Shown: positions 44,876 through 54,321, counted from the stretch's first letter. The stretch: 64,000 nucleotides of DNA from Methanococcoides burtonii DSM 6242 (GCF_000013725.1 NC_007955.1:186001-250000), one strand, 5' to 3'. Notes: generated from the sequence alone by a model not told the origin. Program-made: numbers and translations.

Positions 44876-46396
44876 ATGCAACTAAAAGTACAACCCATTG
44901 ATGTCAAAGTAGGCAAATATAAAGTGATCCTGAACACAATTGATGCTAAGGAGCTAGGTGTCCATGAAGGAGACAGGGTACGTATAAAGAACCACGTGAC
45001 CCTAACAGCCATCGTAGATTTTACGGAAGATATGATATCACCTGGCATGATAGGGTTATACCATGAAGTGAAAGAGGCACTGAGTAAGGAATGGACCGAG
45101 ACGGTCGAAGTATTCCCTGCTGAAAAACCAAAGTCAACCTATATTATAAGAAAGACAATGGATGGACAGAAGCTCACAAAGGAAGAGATAGACATACTCG
45201 TGAAGGACATTGTCGAAGAGAACCTTGCCGAGATAGAAATTGCTGCATTCCTTACTGCAACATATATAAACGACATGACCGATGATGAAACCGAATGGCT
45301 TACACGTGCCATGATAGATTCTGGGGACAAGCTGGAATTCGATACCCATCCAATAATGGACAAGCATTCCATCGGAGGAGTTCCCGGAAATAAGATCTCA
45401 TTGCTCATCGTTCCCATAGTAGCTGCAAACGGATTACTTATCCCAAAGACCAGCTCAAGGGCAATCACTGGTGCAGGAGGGACTGCAGACCTGATGGAGA
45501 TACTTGCACCTGTTGAGTTCGATGCTGCTGAGATCAAGAGGATGACCGAAGAGGTTGGTGGCGTACTTGTCTGGGGTGGTGCTACCAATATTGCACCTGC
45601 GGATGATAAGCTCATAAAGGTCGAATACCCGCTTTCAATTGACCCGCATTGCCAGATGCTTGCATCCATCATGGCAAAGAAAGGTGCCATTGGTGCAGAC
45701 CATGTCGTAATGGACATACCCACCGGACCCGGTACAAAGATCAAGAACGTACAGGAAGGAAGAAAGCTCGCAAGGGACCTGATCAATCTTGGTGACAGGC
45801 TTGGTATGGATGTGGATTGTGCTCTGACCTATGGTGCCTCCCCCGTGGGACGCACTATAGGACCTGCACTTGAAGTGATCGAGGCATTGAAGGTCCTTGA
45901 GAGCTTTGAGGGACCGAACAGCTTGATAGAGAAGAGTGCATCACTTGCAGGAATGCTTCTTGAGATGGGGAATGTGGCTGGCAAAGACAAGGGATATGAC
46001 CTTGCCATTGAGACCCTGAAGAACGGAAAAGCACTGACGAAGTTCAAAGAGATCATCAAGATACAGGGCGGTAATCCTGATGTGACCCACAAAGACATTT
46101 CCGTGGGAGAGTTCACTGAAGATATCATTGCCCCTAATAACGGATATATACTTGAGATGGACAACAAGCGCCTTGTTCAGATCGCAAGGCTCGCAGGAGC
46201 ACCTAATGACAAAGGTGCAGGAATACTTTTGCATAGGAAACAGGGAGAACCTTTGAAAGAAGGCGATCCTGTGATGACCATTTATGCAGAGAAGAAATCA
46301 AAACTTGAAAACGCGGTCAAGAGCGCAAAGGAAAGACCACCGTTCATTGTAGAGGGAATGATGCTGGAGCGCATCCAGAGTTTCAAGGAGATATAA
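44876..46396 (+). CDS. deoA: AMP phosphorylase (DeoA family)
   Basis: A 506-residue enzyme that converts AMP and phosphate to adenine and ribose 1,5-bisphosphate, the first step of the archaeal pentose pathway to type III RubisCO. The active site is visible: DKHSIGGVPGNKISLL, SSRAITGAGGTADLMEIL, and GGATNIAPADDKLIKVEYPL. The extra N-terminal domain (about 85 residues) separates archaeal AMP phosphorylases from bacterial thymidine phosphorylases. GGTGAGACA precedes the ATG. The isomerase and RubisCO genes are not in the window. Confidence 0.92.
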   Translation: MQLKVQPIDVKVGKYKVILNTIDAKELGVHEGDRVRIKNHVTLTAIVDFTEDMISPGMIGLYHEVKEALSKEWTETVEVFPAEKPKSTYIIRKTMDGQKLTKEEIDILVKDIVEENLAEIEIAAFLTATYINDMTDDETEWLTRAMIDSGDKLEFDTHPIMDKHSIGGVPGNKISLLIVPIVAANGLLIPKTSSRAITGAGGTADLMEILAPVEFDAAEIKRMTEEVGGVLVWGGATNIAPADDKLIKVEYPLSIDPHCQMLASIMAKKGAIGADHVVMDIPTGPGTKIKNVQEGRKLARDLINLGDRLGMDVDCALTYGASPVGRTIGPALEVIEALKVLESFEGPNSLIEKSASLAGMLLEMGNVAGKDKGYDLAIETLKNGKALTKFKEIIKIQGGNPDVTHKDISVGEFTEDIIAPNNGYILEMDNKRLVQIARLAGAPNDKGAGILLHRKQGEPLKEGDPVMTIYAEKKSKLENAVKSAKERPPFIVEGMMLERIQSFKEI

Positions 46397-46401
46397 TTAT
46401 A

Positions 46402-46938
46402 ATGCAAAAAATTGTGATACTCCGACTCGGACATCGTCCTGAGAGGGACAAGAGAATAACCACCCACGTAGGCCTTACAGCCCGCGCCCTCGGTGCTGAA
46501 GGCATGCTCTTGGCATCCAATGATAAAGGAATTAAAAATGCCATCGAGGATGTAGCCGAGCGCTGGGGAGGGGACTTCTATGTTGAAAATGATGTCAACT
46601 GGAAGAGCGAGATCGAAAAATGGAAAGAGGAAGGCGGGAAAGTATGCCACCTTTCCATGTACGGGATCAATCTTCCTGATGCTGCCGGAGAGATCAAGTT
46701 GTGCGATAAGCTCATGATAGTGGTTGGTGCTGAAAAAGTTCCAACCGAGATATACGATCTGGCTGACTGGAACGTTGCTATTGGAAATCAGCCACATTCC
46801 GAAGTTGCTGCTGTTGCACTCACAATGGACAGGATAGCACAGGAAGAGCCGCTAAAGCGCGAATTTGGATATGCAGAACTCACTATTGTTCCAATGGAAC
46901 GCGGAAAACGAGTTATTAACAATGTGAAAGAAGAGTGA
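46402..46938 (+). CDS. tRNA (cytidine-56-2'-O)-methyltransferase aTrm56
   Basis: A 178-residue SPOUT methyltransferase with ILRLGHRPERDKRITTHVGL at the N-terminus and CHLSMYGINLP, IVVGAEKVPTEIYDLADWNV, IGNQPHSEVAA in the C-terminal knot, all aTrm56 signatures. It methylates C56 in the T-loop of archaeal tRNAs. It begins 5 bp after the AMP phosphorylase gene, an unexplained but tight pairing. Confidence 0.92.
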   Translation: MQKIVILRLGHRPERDKRITTHVGLTARALGAEGMLLASNDKGIKNAIEDVAERWGGDFYVENDVNWKSEIEKWKEEGGKVCHLSMYGINLPDAAGEIKLCDKLMIVVGAEKVPTEIYDLADWNVAIGNQPHSEVAAVALTMDRIAQEEPLKREFGYAELTIVPMERGKRVINNVKEE

Positions 46939-47027
46939 GAACTTCGTTTTTCACTCATCCATTATTTCACATTTATTTTTAGATTTATTCCATAACATAT
47001 ACATATAAGTAAATTCTTTAGAAAATC

Positions 47028-48116
47028 ATGTCTATTTTTGATCGGCTGTTGCAATTAAATCCAAATCAAATCCCATTAGAAGATTTCTTTACAGAAATAT
47101 TTACTTTTGTTTTAGAGAATGAGCAGTCATTCTTTCTCTCTTTTTTAACCCACTTTAAAATTACTGAAGCTATAGAACCAATTGCAACAATATGGACTCA
47201 GCAAACATACAAAGCATTAGATTATCATTTCTCAGATAGCAGACCAGATATTTGCATTGAAATAAATAATGCCTCACATAATGAACTCATTTTTGTAGAG
47301 TCTAAAATAGGTTCATCCGAAGGATATGACCAACTGAAAAGATATGCAGAGCAACTTGATCAACTTAATCACTTTGGAAAAAAGAAACTGGTGTATATCA
47401 CTCGCGATCATGAGAACAAGGATGAAAACAAAATATTTGCCGGATGCAATAACGAAGATGAACTATATTTTATTCAAATAAGATGGTATGAAATATACAA
47501 TTTTTTGTCCACATATTACAAACAAACTGATAGTGAAGACATATTAATAAGAGAAACATTAAATTTTATGGAAGAACATAATATGGCAACTAATAACTGT
47601 TTTAATACGATTGATATTTTGGCACTAACTAACTTCAGAAAAGTTCAACAAATGATGGATGAGACGATCTACGGAATTGTCTCCGATAAATTCGAAACAG
47701 AGATAGGGAAAGTGTCACAAAGGGCATCCTGTTTGACACAACTAAGAGATTTTAATCGGTATGTTTGCGTCCGCTATAATCAGAATTATAGATTTAATGT
47801 TCTCCTTGGATATTGGATTGATACCAAGAATATAACTTCATATCCAAGCTATGGAATTTGTTTAGAAGTTTCACCTACATGCGAACAGAGAAAAGAGATA
47901 ATTGAGTTCATGAACGAACTTGCCGGTCAATCAGATGGATGGGAAACAGTTAATCATAACTCAAGTAAATCCTGGGCAAGAGTTATGAAACTTTCAAAAA
48001 TTGATACGATTCTCGGCCTTGAGAACCATATCCAATTAATACAAAATAATTACATTGATCTATTAAATGAAGTCACGAGCTTTAAAGAAACATATCCAGA
48101 CTTACCGTGGGAATAA
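47028..48116 (+). CDS. PD-(D/E)XK nuclease-superfamily protein
   Basis: A 362-residue protein with a nuclease core: Asp in SDSRPDICIEI (near 68), then ELIFVESKIGSSEGYDQLKR (E-x-K), fitting the D-ExK arrangement of restriction endonuclease-like folds. The second half (residues 190-360) has no motif I recognise. The gene is clearly more AT-rich than its neighbours and stands alone, so horizontal transfer and a DNA-defence or repair role are plausible. No methyltransferase partner is present. Confidence 0.75.
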   Translation: MSIFDRLLQLNPNQIPLEDFFTEIFTFVLENEQSFFLSFLTHFKITEAIEPIATIWTQQTYKALDYHFSDSRPDICIEINNASHNELIFVESKIGSSEGYDQLKRYAEQLDQLNHFGKKKLVYITRDHENKDENKIFAGCNNEDELYFIQIRWYEIYNFLSTYYKQTDSEDILIRETLNFMEEHNMATNNCFNTIDILALTNFRKVQQMMDETIYGIVSDKFETEIGKVSQRASCLTQLRDFNRYVCVRYNQNYRFNVLLGYWIDTKNITSYPSYGICLEVSPTCEQRKEIIEFMNELAGQSDGWETVNHNSSKSWARVMKLSKIDTILGLENHIQLIQNNYIDLLNEVTSFKETYPDLPWE

Positions 48117-48167
48117 ATTAAAAAAATTGATCGCATACTTCATCAAAAATGAAGTAACGACCAAAGG

Positions 48168-48341
48168 TCAACATTCTTTTTTTTCTTTGCCTTTATCATC
48201 AACAGAAACGCCCCTGTTAACAGGCGGTTTATCGAATTTTCCATAACCACGGTGCTTCTTACAGCCGGGAGCTTTTGACTGCTCCATCATAAGTTCATCC
48301 AGATCGTCATCAGAAAGTTCTTCATGTTCTTTTTCTGCCAT
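48168..48341 (-). CDS. 57-residue acidic-to-basic small protein
   Basis: A short product starting MAEKEHEELSDDDLDELMME, then QSKAPGCKKHRGYGKFDKPP and a basic tail ending in KGKEKKEC. Its ATG overlaps the TGA of the Nif3-like gene (GGTGAGATGATGG), so coupled translation is likely. Two cysteines (residues 26 and 57) might bind metal. I do not know the family. Confidence 0.55.
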   Translation of the reverse strand: MAEKEHEELSDDDLDELMMEQSKAPGCKKHRGYGKFDKPPVNRGVSVDDKGKEKKEC

Positions 48342-49081
48342 CATCTCACCTTGATGAAAGGATCGTTCGCAATGAATTCAACATCGATCTTTAATAAGTC
48401 CTTCAAACGTTCACAGAGAGTTTCCATTGCAGGGTTCTCTGTTGCATAATGGGTCGCATCTACCAGTAGCAGGTCATCATAGCTGCGGAGAACATCGTGT
48501 TTCAGTTCAGCAGAAACATAAGCATCCACATCGTTGTCCCTTGCGATATCGAGATAGTCGTCCTTGAAACCACTGCCACCAAAGACCATTACTTTTTTAA
48601 TGGTATCCTTTTCCCCAACATACTGAAGATGAGTGTTCAGACTTTTTGCCACATGATCGATGAACACATCCAGAGGGCATTCATCAATAGTACCTATCCG
48701 CCCCATACCTACCTCGTATACGTCGTTAAGACCCAGACGTTGAGCGAGCACATCGTTCACACCACCCTTTGCACTGTCATAGTTCGTATGCATCGAATAA
48801 AGGGATATTTCATTGTCAAATGCAATTTTCAGCAAGCCTGCAAGCTCTTTTGAGATAAGGTTCACAGAATGGAATATCAATGTGTGATGAGTGATGAGCA
48901 TGTCTGCGCCTATCTGTGCTGCACGTTCCAGGACATATTCGGTAGGGTCAAGTGCAACTGCTATTCTTTTGATATCGTTGTCAAGGTCAAGTGTGAGACC
49001 TATACGATCAATATCGAAATCCTCTGCAAGTTCAGGAGGGGCGATCTCCTCAAGTGTTTCGACTACTTTTGATAGCTCCAT
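48341..49081 (-). CDS. Nif3-like dinuclear metal protein (DUF34)
   Basis: A 246-residue Nif3/YbgI family protein with the metal ligands ADMLITHHTLIFH and LYSMHTNYDSAKGGVNDVL, and later DAYVSAELKHDVLRSY and LLVDATHYATE. Members bind two metal ions; some are GTP cyclohydrolase type 2, but the general role is unclear. The start ATG is 49081. A 57-residue gene is coupled at its end. Confidence 0.9.
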   Translation of the reverse strand: MELSKVVETLEEIAPPELAEDFDIDRIGLTLDLDNDIKRIAVALDPTEYVLERAAQIGADMLITHHTLIFHSVNLISKELAGLLKIAFDNEISLYSMHTNYDSAKGGVNDVLAQRLGLNDVYEVGMGRIGTIDECPLDVFIDHVAKSLNTHLQYVGEKDTIKKVMVFGGSGFKDDYLDIARDNDVDAYVSAELKHDVLRSYDDLLLVDATHYATENPAMETLCERLKDLLKIDVEFIANDPFIKVR

Positions 49082-49445
49082 GTTATATCAATAAAATTCT
49101 TGGAAATATCAAGTTATCGGAAAAACAAGAGTAAGTAAGATTAAAATATGTTAATTTTAAAATGATAAAACAATAAGATCCTGATCAAATCGATACATTT
49201 ATAACCGTTATGTTCATTCATACATAACGCTTGCTTAGACTATGTTAAATTCGAATGTATGACCGCTAAAGGATGTAAACCGGCACATTTGGATAGCTGA
49301 ATTCCACTAAGCTTTCCATTAGTAATGCCACTTGCCCGTTCATCTACTCCGTTAGAACAGCAGCAGTTATTGACCACAGTGGTCATACGATCGTATTTTT
49401 AACAGACATAATGTTAAATCTAAATTATGAAACAAAGGTGAAACC
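49082..49445. other. Gene-free stretch with two adjacent palindromes upstream of modD
   Basis: A TATA-like TTTATAAC at about 49199 is followed by 170 bp of mixed sequence and then TGACCACAGTGGTCA (49371-49385), a perfect 7+1+7 palindrome, and directly TACGATCGTA (49386-49395) and five T. The block could be an operator for modD or the end of a small RNA of about 150 nt. No open frame of note. Confidence 0.4.
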
Positions 49446-50237
49446 ATGATCGAAGAATTCGAACATTACCTGCTTGAGGATTGCCCCTACGGAGATGAGA
49501 CCACAGAACTGCTCGGTATCGAAGGAGAAGGAAGTCTCACAATAAGATCAAGAGACCCTGGTATTGCCTCCTGTGCAGATGATCTGGCAGAATTTTATGA
49601 GAAGAAAGGCTTGAAAGTGAACATGCATCTCGAAAACGGTAAAGAGTTTACAGAAAATGCCATTCTTTTTGAAGCCGAAGGCGACCTACGTAAACTTTTC
49701 AAGCTCTGGCGAATCTCACAGACCTTCCTCTCAATGACCTGTGCCATTGCAACAAAGACCCGAAAGATGGTCGATAAAGCAAGAGAAGTAAATCCCGATA
49801 TCATGATAGCTACAAGCCGAAAAACCCACCCGGGTTTCCGAAAATACGAATTGCGATCCGTACATGCCGGCGGTGGTGACCACCATCGAAACTCCCTTAG
49901 CGACTCTATTCTGATAACACAAAATCATTTCAACGTAGTAGGTTCCTTCGATAAATTAAGAGCCATGAGAAAAATAGAGATAGAACCACGCACCAAAGAA
50001 GAAGTCTTTCAATACGCTCCCATAGCCGACATCCTATTACTCGACCACTACACCCCCGAAGAACTAAAAGAGGTCGCTCCAAAACTTAGACAAATCAATC
50101 CAAAGCTCGAACTTGCTGTAGGCGGTATTTCATTCGAAAACATCCCAAAATATGCAGCTTCAGTTGATTTTGTCGTTACAACGGCACCATTTTATGCAGA
50201 GCCTTTTGACCTTACAACTAATATAGAAAGGTTGTGA
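49446..50237 (+). CDS. modD: ModD-like nicotinate-nucleotide pyrophosphorylase family protein
   Basis: A 263-residue NadC-fold protein: LLEDCPYGDETTELLGI, SQTFLSMTCAIATKTRKMV, TRKTHPGFRKYELRSVHAGG-like segments (here TSRKTHPGFRKYELRSVHAG) and LLLDHYTPEELKE. The N-terminal pattern and GGGDHHRNSLSD favour ModD, which occurs with molybdate transport genes, over true NadC. No mod transporter is visible here. AAAGGTGAAACC precedes the ATG. Confidence 0.8.
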   Translation: MIEEFEHYLLEDCPYGDETTELLGIEGEGSLTIRSRDPGIASCADDLAEFYEKKGLKVNMHLENGKEFTENAILFEAEGDLRKLFKLWRISQTFLSMTCAIATKTRKMVDKAREVNPDIMIATSRKTHPGFRKYELRSVHAGGGDHHRNSLSDSILITQNHFNVVGSFDKLRAMRKIEIEPRTKEEVFQYAPIADILLLDHYTPEELKEVAPKLRQINPKLELAVGGISFENIPKYAASVDFVVTTAPFYAEPFDLTTNIERL

Positions 50238-50243
50238 ACGACG

Positions 50244-50282
50244 GATTTCCAAATCCCTAGGGAGTAAAGGAAATCTTTTTTT
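50244..50282 (+). terminator. Intrinsic terminator after modD
   Basis: GATTTCC pairs with GGAAATC (50244-50250 with 50269-50275), the loop itself holds the palindrome TCCCTAGGGA, and seven T follow directly. Strong structure. The rest of 50283-50546 shows no gene. Confidence 0.7.
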
Positions 50283-50546
50283 ATTTTCGTCTTCGGTTGA
50301 TACCCCGATAGCTCTTTATTTATCTTTCATGAATACTAATAAAATCAATTTACCACTTTTTATTGTTTAGAATAAATTTCCTCTAGAGTTACCCCTATTT
50401 TCATCTATACATCAAATTGTCTAATAACTACATAATTGTTGAATTTGAGTTATTCATTCCCATAATGTAGGCCAGGCAATTCTTTTCAAAAAGTTCATAA
50501 TATCATGAAAATGCTTTTCGAAGAATTCAGACTGGTCATAGCTGAA

Positions 50547-51098
50547 TTACGACTTCACATAAACATCCCTAAGGCTATGGAGAAGTTTGTGGAACTCTTC
50601 GTGTTTGCCTTCACCTATTTTCTCGATCTCAACGATCTCAAATGATTTCAACAGATCTACCTGAATCTCCTGAGCAAGATGTTCATCTGCCATGGGGAAA
50701 AGGTTATTTTCCTCTTTGTTGATGTGCTGGGTCAAAAGTTCAATATAATCCCTTGAACTCCGGACTATTGTTGATAGAGCTTCAGAGTCCATATTTCCGG
50801 AAACCGCTTCACTTATCATTCTGACATTTCGCCTTCCATGTTCATGTTCTTCCAGAAGGGAATCTATCATGTCTTCTGACCCAGGAATCTCTGCCTTTTT
50901 CATTGCAGGGAAAAGATATTCCTCTTCCTTTGTGTGGTGGCACTTGTCAACAAATACTTTCAAGAATTCAACGACGTTCCCGAGATGCTCATGTTTCACC
51001 TCTTTTCCGGACTCGAGATCTGTGCAGATTCCATCCAATATCTTCAGCATCAATGTGACAGCATGGTGCTCTTCTTTTAAATCATCAGTTGGTTTCAT
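50547..51098 (-). CDS. Hemerythrin-like protein
   Basis: A 183-residue protein with the hemerythrin/HHE ligand pattern: EEHHAVTLMLKILDG near residue 9, CHHTKEEEYLFPAM near 55, LLEEHEHGRRNVR near 81 and TQHINKEENNLFPMADEH near 122. Such proteins carry a di-iron site and sense or bind oxygen or NO. It is convergent with modD and divergent from the AhpD-like gene, so it could serve oxygen stress handling. Confidence 0.88.
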   Translation of the reverse strand: MKPTDDLKEEHHAVTLMLKILDGICTDLESGKEVKHEHLGNVVEFLKVFVDKCHHTKEEEYLFPAMKKAEIPGSEDMIDSLLEEHEHGRRNVRMISEAVSGNMDSEALSTIVRSSRDYIELLTQHINKEENNLFPMADEHLAQEIQVDLLKSFEIVEIEKIGEGKHEEFHKLLHSLRDVYVKS

Positions 51099-51317
51099 CT
51101 TATTCTCCTCTTATCTTTTTAGCAAGCTCTACATCCAGTTCCCTTACTTTATTGAGATCATTCTCTCTGCAAGACCTTTTTACGTCAACTGAACCCCGAA
51201 CCCCTATTAATTATTGATAATACTTTTACTTACCATTTTTGCCATATGCATTCTGCCAGCAAAATAAGTAAATAATAAGTGATCATGCAATTATTGTAAG
51301 ACAATTGGGGGTATTAA

Positions 51318-51680
51318 ATGTCTAAACATGAAGAACTTGAACACAAAGAATTACTGGACAGTATGAGCGATAAACTTGGTTTCACTCCTCGCATCCTTGA
51401 AACCGTTGGGGACCTTGACCCGGATTTTTTAAAAAAATACAACCGTTGCAACCATAAGCTGTTGTCAGATGGTACTCTGCCAGCAAAAATGAAAATACTG
51501 ATGGCTCTGGCAGTAGTTGCATCAAAACAGTGCGATAGGTGCACTGTTGTTCAAATGCAGAGTGCGCTCAAGAACGGTGCTACCAAGGAAGAGATCATGG
51601 AAACCATGGAAGTCATATACATCACATCTGGAGCTCCAGCTGTCGCATCCTGCAGGGAAGCTTTGAAACAGTTAAAATGA
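51318..51680 (+). CDS. Carboxymuconolactone decarboxylase/AhpD-like protein
   Basis: A 120-residue CMD-family protein with [20 protein letters not shown] (CxxC active site, near residue 75) and a C-terminal helix. AhpD-like members act as thiol peroxidase partners. GGGGGT precedes the ATG. Its neighbour is the hemerythrin gene, and an oxidative stress pair is plausible. Confidence 0.88.
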   Translation: MSKHEELEHKELLDSMSDKLGFTPRILETVGDLDPDFLKKYNRCNHKLLSDGTLPAKMKILMALAVVASKQCDRCTVVQMQSALKNGATKEEIMETMEVIYITSGAPAVASCREALKQLK

Positions 51681-51922
51681 CGACATGATGTTTTTTAGAT
51701 AAACATCTGGGGGTAAAATGTGCCACTACATTGTGGTACACGAGATGGGCCTGTAATAAAATCTGCAAAAGATGCTTTTTACAGGTTTTCTTTTTACAAG
51801 TGTAGTTTCTATCCTAACGGATACAATACACTACTTGAGTGATATTTTCGGTCTGGTCTTTGGTTGTGGGTTTGATCGCTTCACACAAAAAACCAGACAA
51901 AATATGGAATGAGGTGTGACAA

Positions 51923-53494
51923 TTGGAATATGAGAATGACTATCGCATGATCATTGAAAGTTCACCATTGGGCATCATTTACTTCGATGAGACTGGGATG
52001 ATCACCTTCTGCAATGAAAAACTCACCAGTATTCTCAATATGCAGAAAATGGACATTTTCGGCTTGAACATGGCCGATATTTTCACAGATGAAGGCATGC
52101 AAAATATTATCGGAAAGACTTTTTTGGGAGAGTCTGCACATTATCAGGTTAATTTCCATCCCCCTGGAAAGGATGATGCAATAGAGATAGAGATATACTG
52201 CAGTCCTGGCATCTCAGGCCAGGGTTCACCTCATGGAACTGTTTGTATCCTGGAAGATGTCACTTCAAGAATAGAACTGGAAAATGCTCTGAAGCTTGAC
52301 GAGTATCGTCTTGAAGCACTACTGGAGCTTGAACAAATGGCAGACGCTCCAATGCAGCAGATAGCTGATTTTGTGCATGAACAAGCCGTCAGGCTTACAC
52401 AGAGCACGATCGGTTACATTGCATTTCTCAGCGAGGATGAGAGCCTCCTCACAATGCACACATGGTCCAACAGTGTGATGCAGAAATGTACTATCCCGGA
52501 TAAGAAATTCGTATATCCTGTGAAAAATATCGGACTCTGGGGAGAGCCTATACGACAAAGGAAGCCAATTATAGTCAATGATTACCTTGCTCCCGACCCC
52601 CTCAAGAAAGGATTTCCACCCGGTCATGTGGAGATGTTTAACTACCTGACCATACCTGTGTTCGAAGGGGAAAGAATAGTTGCCACCGCAGGGGTAGGTA
52701 ACAAAGATGAGGATTATGATAGATCAGACGTGCGACAGCTAACGTTGCTGATGCAAGGATTATGGAATCTCATGCAACGCAGAGAAGGTATCGAAAAACT
52801 CAGGGAACATACAGAGCAGTTAAAAGAGTCTAATGAGATGAAAGACCTTTTTACAGATATTTTGCGCCATGATCTACTCAATCCTGCAGGAGTCGTCAAA
52901 GGATATACCGACATCCTGCTTGAAAGTGAGGAAGATGAGGAAAAAATGAAGATCCTGCAGACCATCGACAGGAACAACGAAAAACTTATCGAGATGATCA
53001 GGAGTGCAGCCAGCTTTGCAAAACTGGACACCATTGAGAATATCGAGTTCAAGGACATGGATATTGCCCTGATGCTAAGGATGATCGTGGAAAGTCTCAA
53101 ACTACAGATCGATGAAAGGGAAATGGACATCGAAGTAATGCCTGATGGTGCATATATGGCAAAGGTAAATCCCATGATAGAAGAGGTCTTTGTCAATTTC
53201 CTATCAAACGCCATAAAATATAGTCCCGAAAAAGAAAGAGTGATCATAGATATACTGGATTCCGATGACGAGTGGAAAGTAACTGTCACAGACTTTGGCT
53301 CTGGTATTGCAGATGAGGACAAGCCAAAGTTGTTCGAGCGTTTCAAGCGAGTGGACAAAAGTGGTGTCAAGGGTACAGGGCTCGGGCTTGCTATAGCAAA
53401 GAAGATAACCGAGCTGCACGGCGGACACATTGGAGTGGAAAACAATCCTGATGCAAAAGGCAGTGTTTTCTGGGTAACGATAAAGAAGGCATAA
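51923..53494 (+). CDS. PAS-GAF sensor histidine kinase
   Basis: A 523-residue kinase starting at TTG 51923 (GAGGTG 6 nt upstream). PAS (about 5-120), GAF (about 150-300), HisKA with ILRHDLLNPAGVVKGYTDI (phospho-acceptor His near 320), HATPase with NFLSNAIKYSPEKERVIIDI (N box), TDFGSGIADEDKPKLFERF (G1) and GTGLGLAIAKK (G2). No membrane segment is seen. Its GAF is closely similar to GAF 1 of the PAS/GAF protein at 8363. No response regulator is nearby. Confidence 0.93.
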   Translation: MEYENDYRMIIESSPLGIIYFDETGMITFCNEKLTSILNMQKMDIFGLNMADIFTDEGMQNIIGKTFLGESAHYQVNFHPPGKDDAIEIEIYCSPGISGQGSPHGTVCILEDVTSRIELENALKLDEYRLEALLELEQMADAPMQQIADFVHEQAVRLTQSTIGYIAFLSEDESLLTMHTWSNSVMQKCTIPDKKFVYPVKNIGLWGEPIRQRKPIIVNDYLAPDPLKKGFPPGHVEMFNYLTIPVFEGERIVATAGVGNKDEDYDRSDVRQLTLLMQGLWNLMQRREGIEKLREHTEQLKESNEMKDLFTDILRHDLLNPAGVVKGYTDILLESEEDEEKMKILQTIDRNNEKLIEMIRSAASFAKLDTIENIEFKDMDIALMLRMIVESLKLQIDEREMDIEVMPDGAYMAKVNPMIEEVFVNFLSNAIKYSPEKERVIIDILDSDDEWKVTVTDFGSGIADEDKPKLFERFKRVDKSGVKGTGLGLAIAKKITELHGGHIGVENNPDAKGSVFWVTIKKA

Positions 53495-53589
53495 GACTCA
53501 TTTATTCAGATAAAATATAAAGAAATGTATATGGCCTGCATAGAGAAAACTGGGAACTTTGTAGAGGTTCTTAATTCGTAACACATGCG

Positions 53590-53787
53590 TTAGGGACCTA
53601 CTTTAAGACCATTTGCAGCTACTGCGAAAAGACACTCTTCCCGAACCCAAAGAAGTACGAATATCTTCAGTACATCGTAGATAATAAAATTCAGGCTTTT
53701 TGCAAGACCTGTGGTGGCTTCGATCCCAAGTAGATCGTAGGTGACCTTATCTGCTATCCACTGCATGGGATAGAACACGTCAACCAT
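53590..53787 (-). pseudogene. Permease of the DUF318 (YraQ) type, cut off after the first helix
   Basis: The frame starts at ATG 53787 behind GGAGGA and reads MVDVFYPMQWIADKVTYDLL, then LGIEATTGLAKSLNFIIYDV and the first membrane helix LKIFVLLW. After that the sequence is unrelated and stops at 53590. The family has about 300 residues, so roughly 85% is missing. Such permeases usually follow an ArsR regulator and a small CxxC protein, as here. Confidence 0.65.
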
Positions 53788-53871
53788 TGTCATTTCCTCC
53801 AGAGTAGATTGACAGGGAACAGCATCTTTGAATTATAAGATCGGATTGCATCTGTCATGTATCTTATAACA

Positions 53872-54054
53872 TCACTTTTCAGTGGATGCATTATATTTTA
53901 ACATTCTTTTCGTTTTCACAGAGAGCGAACAGAAAAGCTTGACACACTTTTCCAGACTCTCTGAGATCACCGAATCCTCGACATCCAGATTTCTTGTCTT
54001 CTTCACACCAAGTTCAGTGACAACTATATCATCCGGTGATCTATTTTTTAACAT
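53872..54054 (-). pseudogene. Possible N-terminal relic of an ArsR-type regulator
   Basis: A short frame (60 residues from ATG 54054) overlapping the end of the redox gene. The part DVEDSVISESLEKCVKLFCS, then LSVKTKRMLKYN resembles the first helix of ArsR proteins, then stops without the wing. The assignment is weak: it may be a real small protein or just an open frame. Context (three palindromic operators, permease relic) favours a lost ArsR. Confidence 0.3.
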
Positions 54055-54262
54055 TGTCCACACTGGGAACTCTGCCGGCGATCATTGCCTCGCCGTCAAT
54101 GACAAGCCCGGGAGTTATCATTACTCCATAGGAAAGAATGGTCTCATAATCTTCAACCTTGACAACCTCCGCCTGGAGCCCGCTTTCCTGAAGAGCTTTT
54201 TCAACTATCTCTTTTGCCTTAATACACTTTGCACATCCCGTACCGAGTATTTCTATTTTCAT
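54041..54262 (-). CDS. Small redox-active disulfide protein (thioredoxin fold)
   Basis: About 73 residues from ATG 54262 (an earlier ATG at 54286 lacks family support). MKIEILGTGCAKCIKAKEIV holds the CAKC site; PGLVIDGEAMIAGRVPSVD is the cis-Pro part. Members are found beside ArsR regulators and DUF318 permeases. The gene ends in TAG, rare here, and TGA follows in frame three codons later (after ITG). Confidence 0.8.
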   Translation of the reverse strand: MKIEILGTGCAKCIKAKEIVEKALQESGLQAEVVKVEDYETILSYGVMITPGLVIDGEAMIAGRVPSVDNVKK

Positions 54263-54321
54263 ACGATCACATCCTGTCTTTATCATACAACGATCTTTGT
54301 CACTTGAGCAGCTTCAAGGGA

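Noticed and set aside
45139-45786. 215-codon minus-strand frame within the AMP phosphorylase gene
   Set aside because: The plus-strand enzyme motifs are unambiguous; the antisense frame is rich in Ser/Thr/Ile as expected for a shadow.
47028-48116. The nuclease as part of a known multi-gene defence island
   Set aside because: Neighbours are aTrm56 and a Nif3-like gene; no helicase, methyltransferase, reverse transcriptase or toxin-antitoxin partner is present.
52714-53445. 243-codon minus-strand frame within the histidine kinase gene
   Set aside because: It is antisense to the HisKA/HATPase region and very serine-rich, typical of shadow frames.
53551-53580. A further end of the IS5-like miniature family
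   Set aside because: CTTTGTAGAGGTTCTT matches only about 10 bases of the family end and has no partner.
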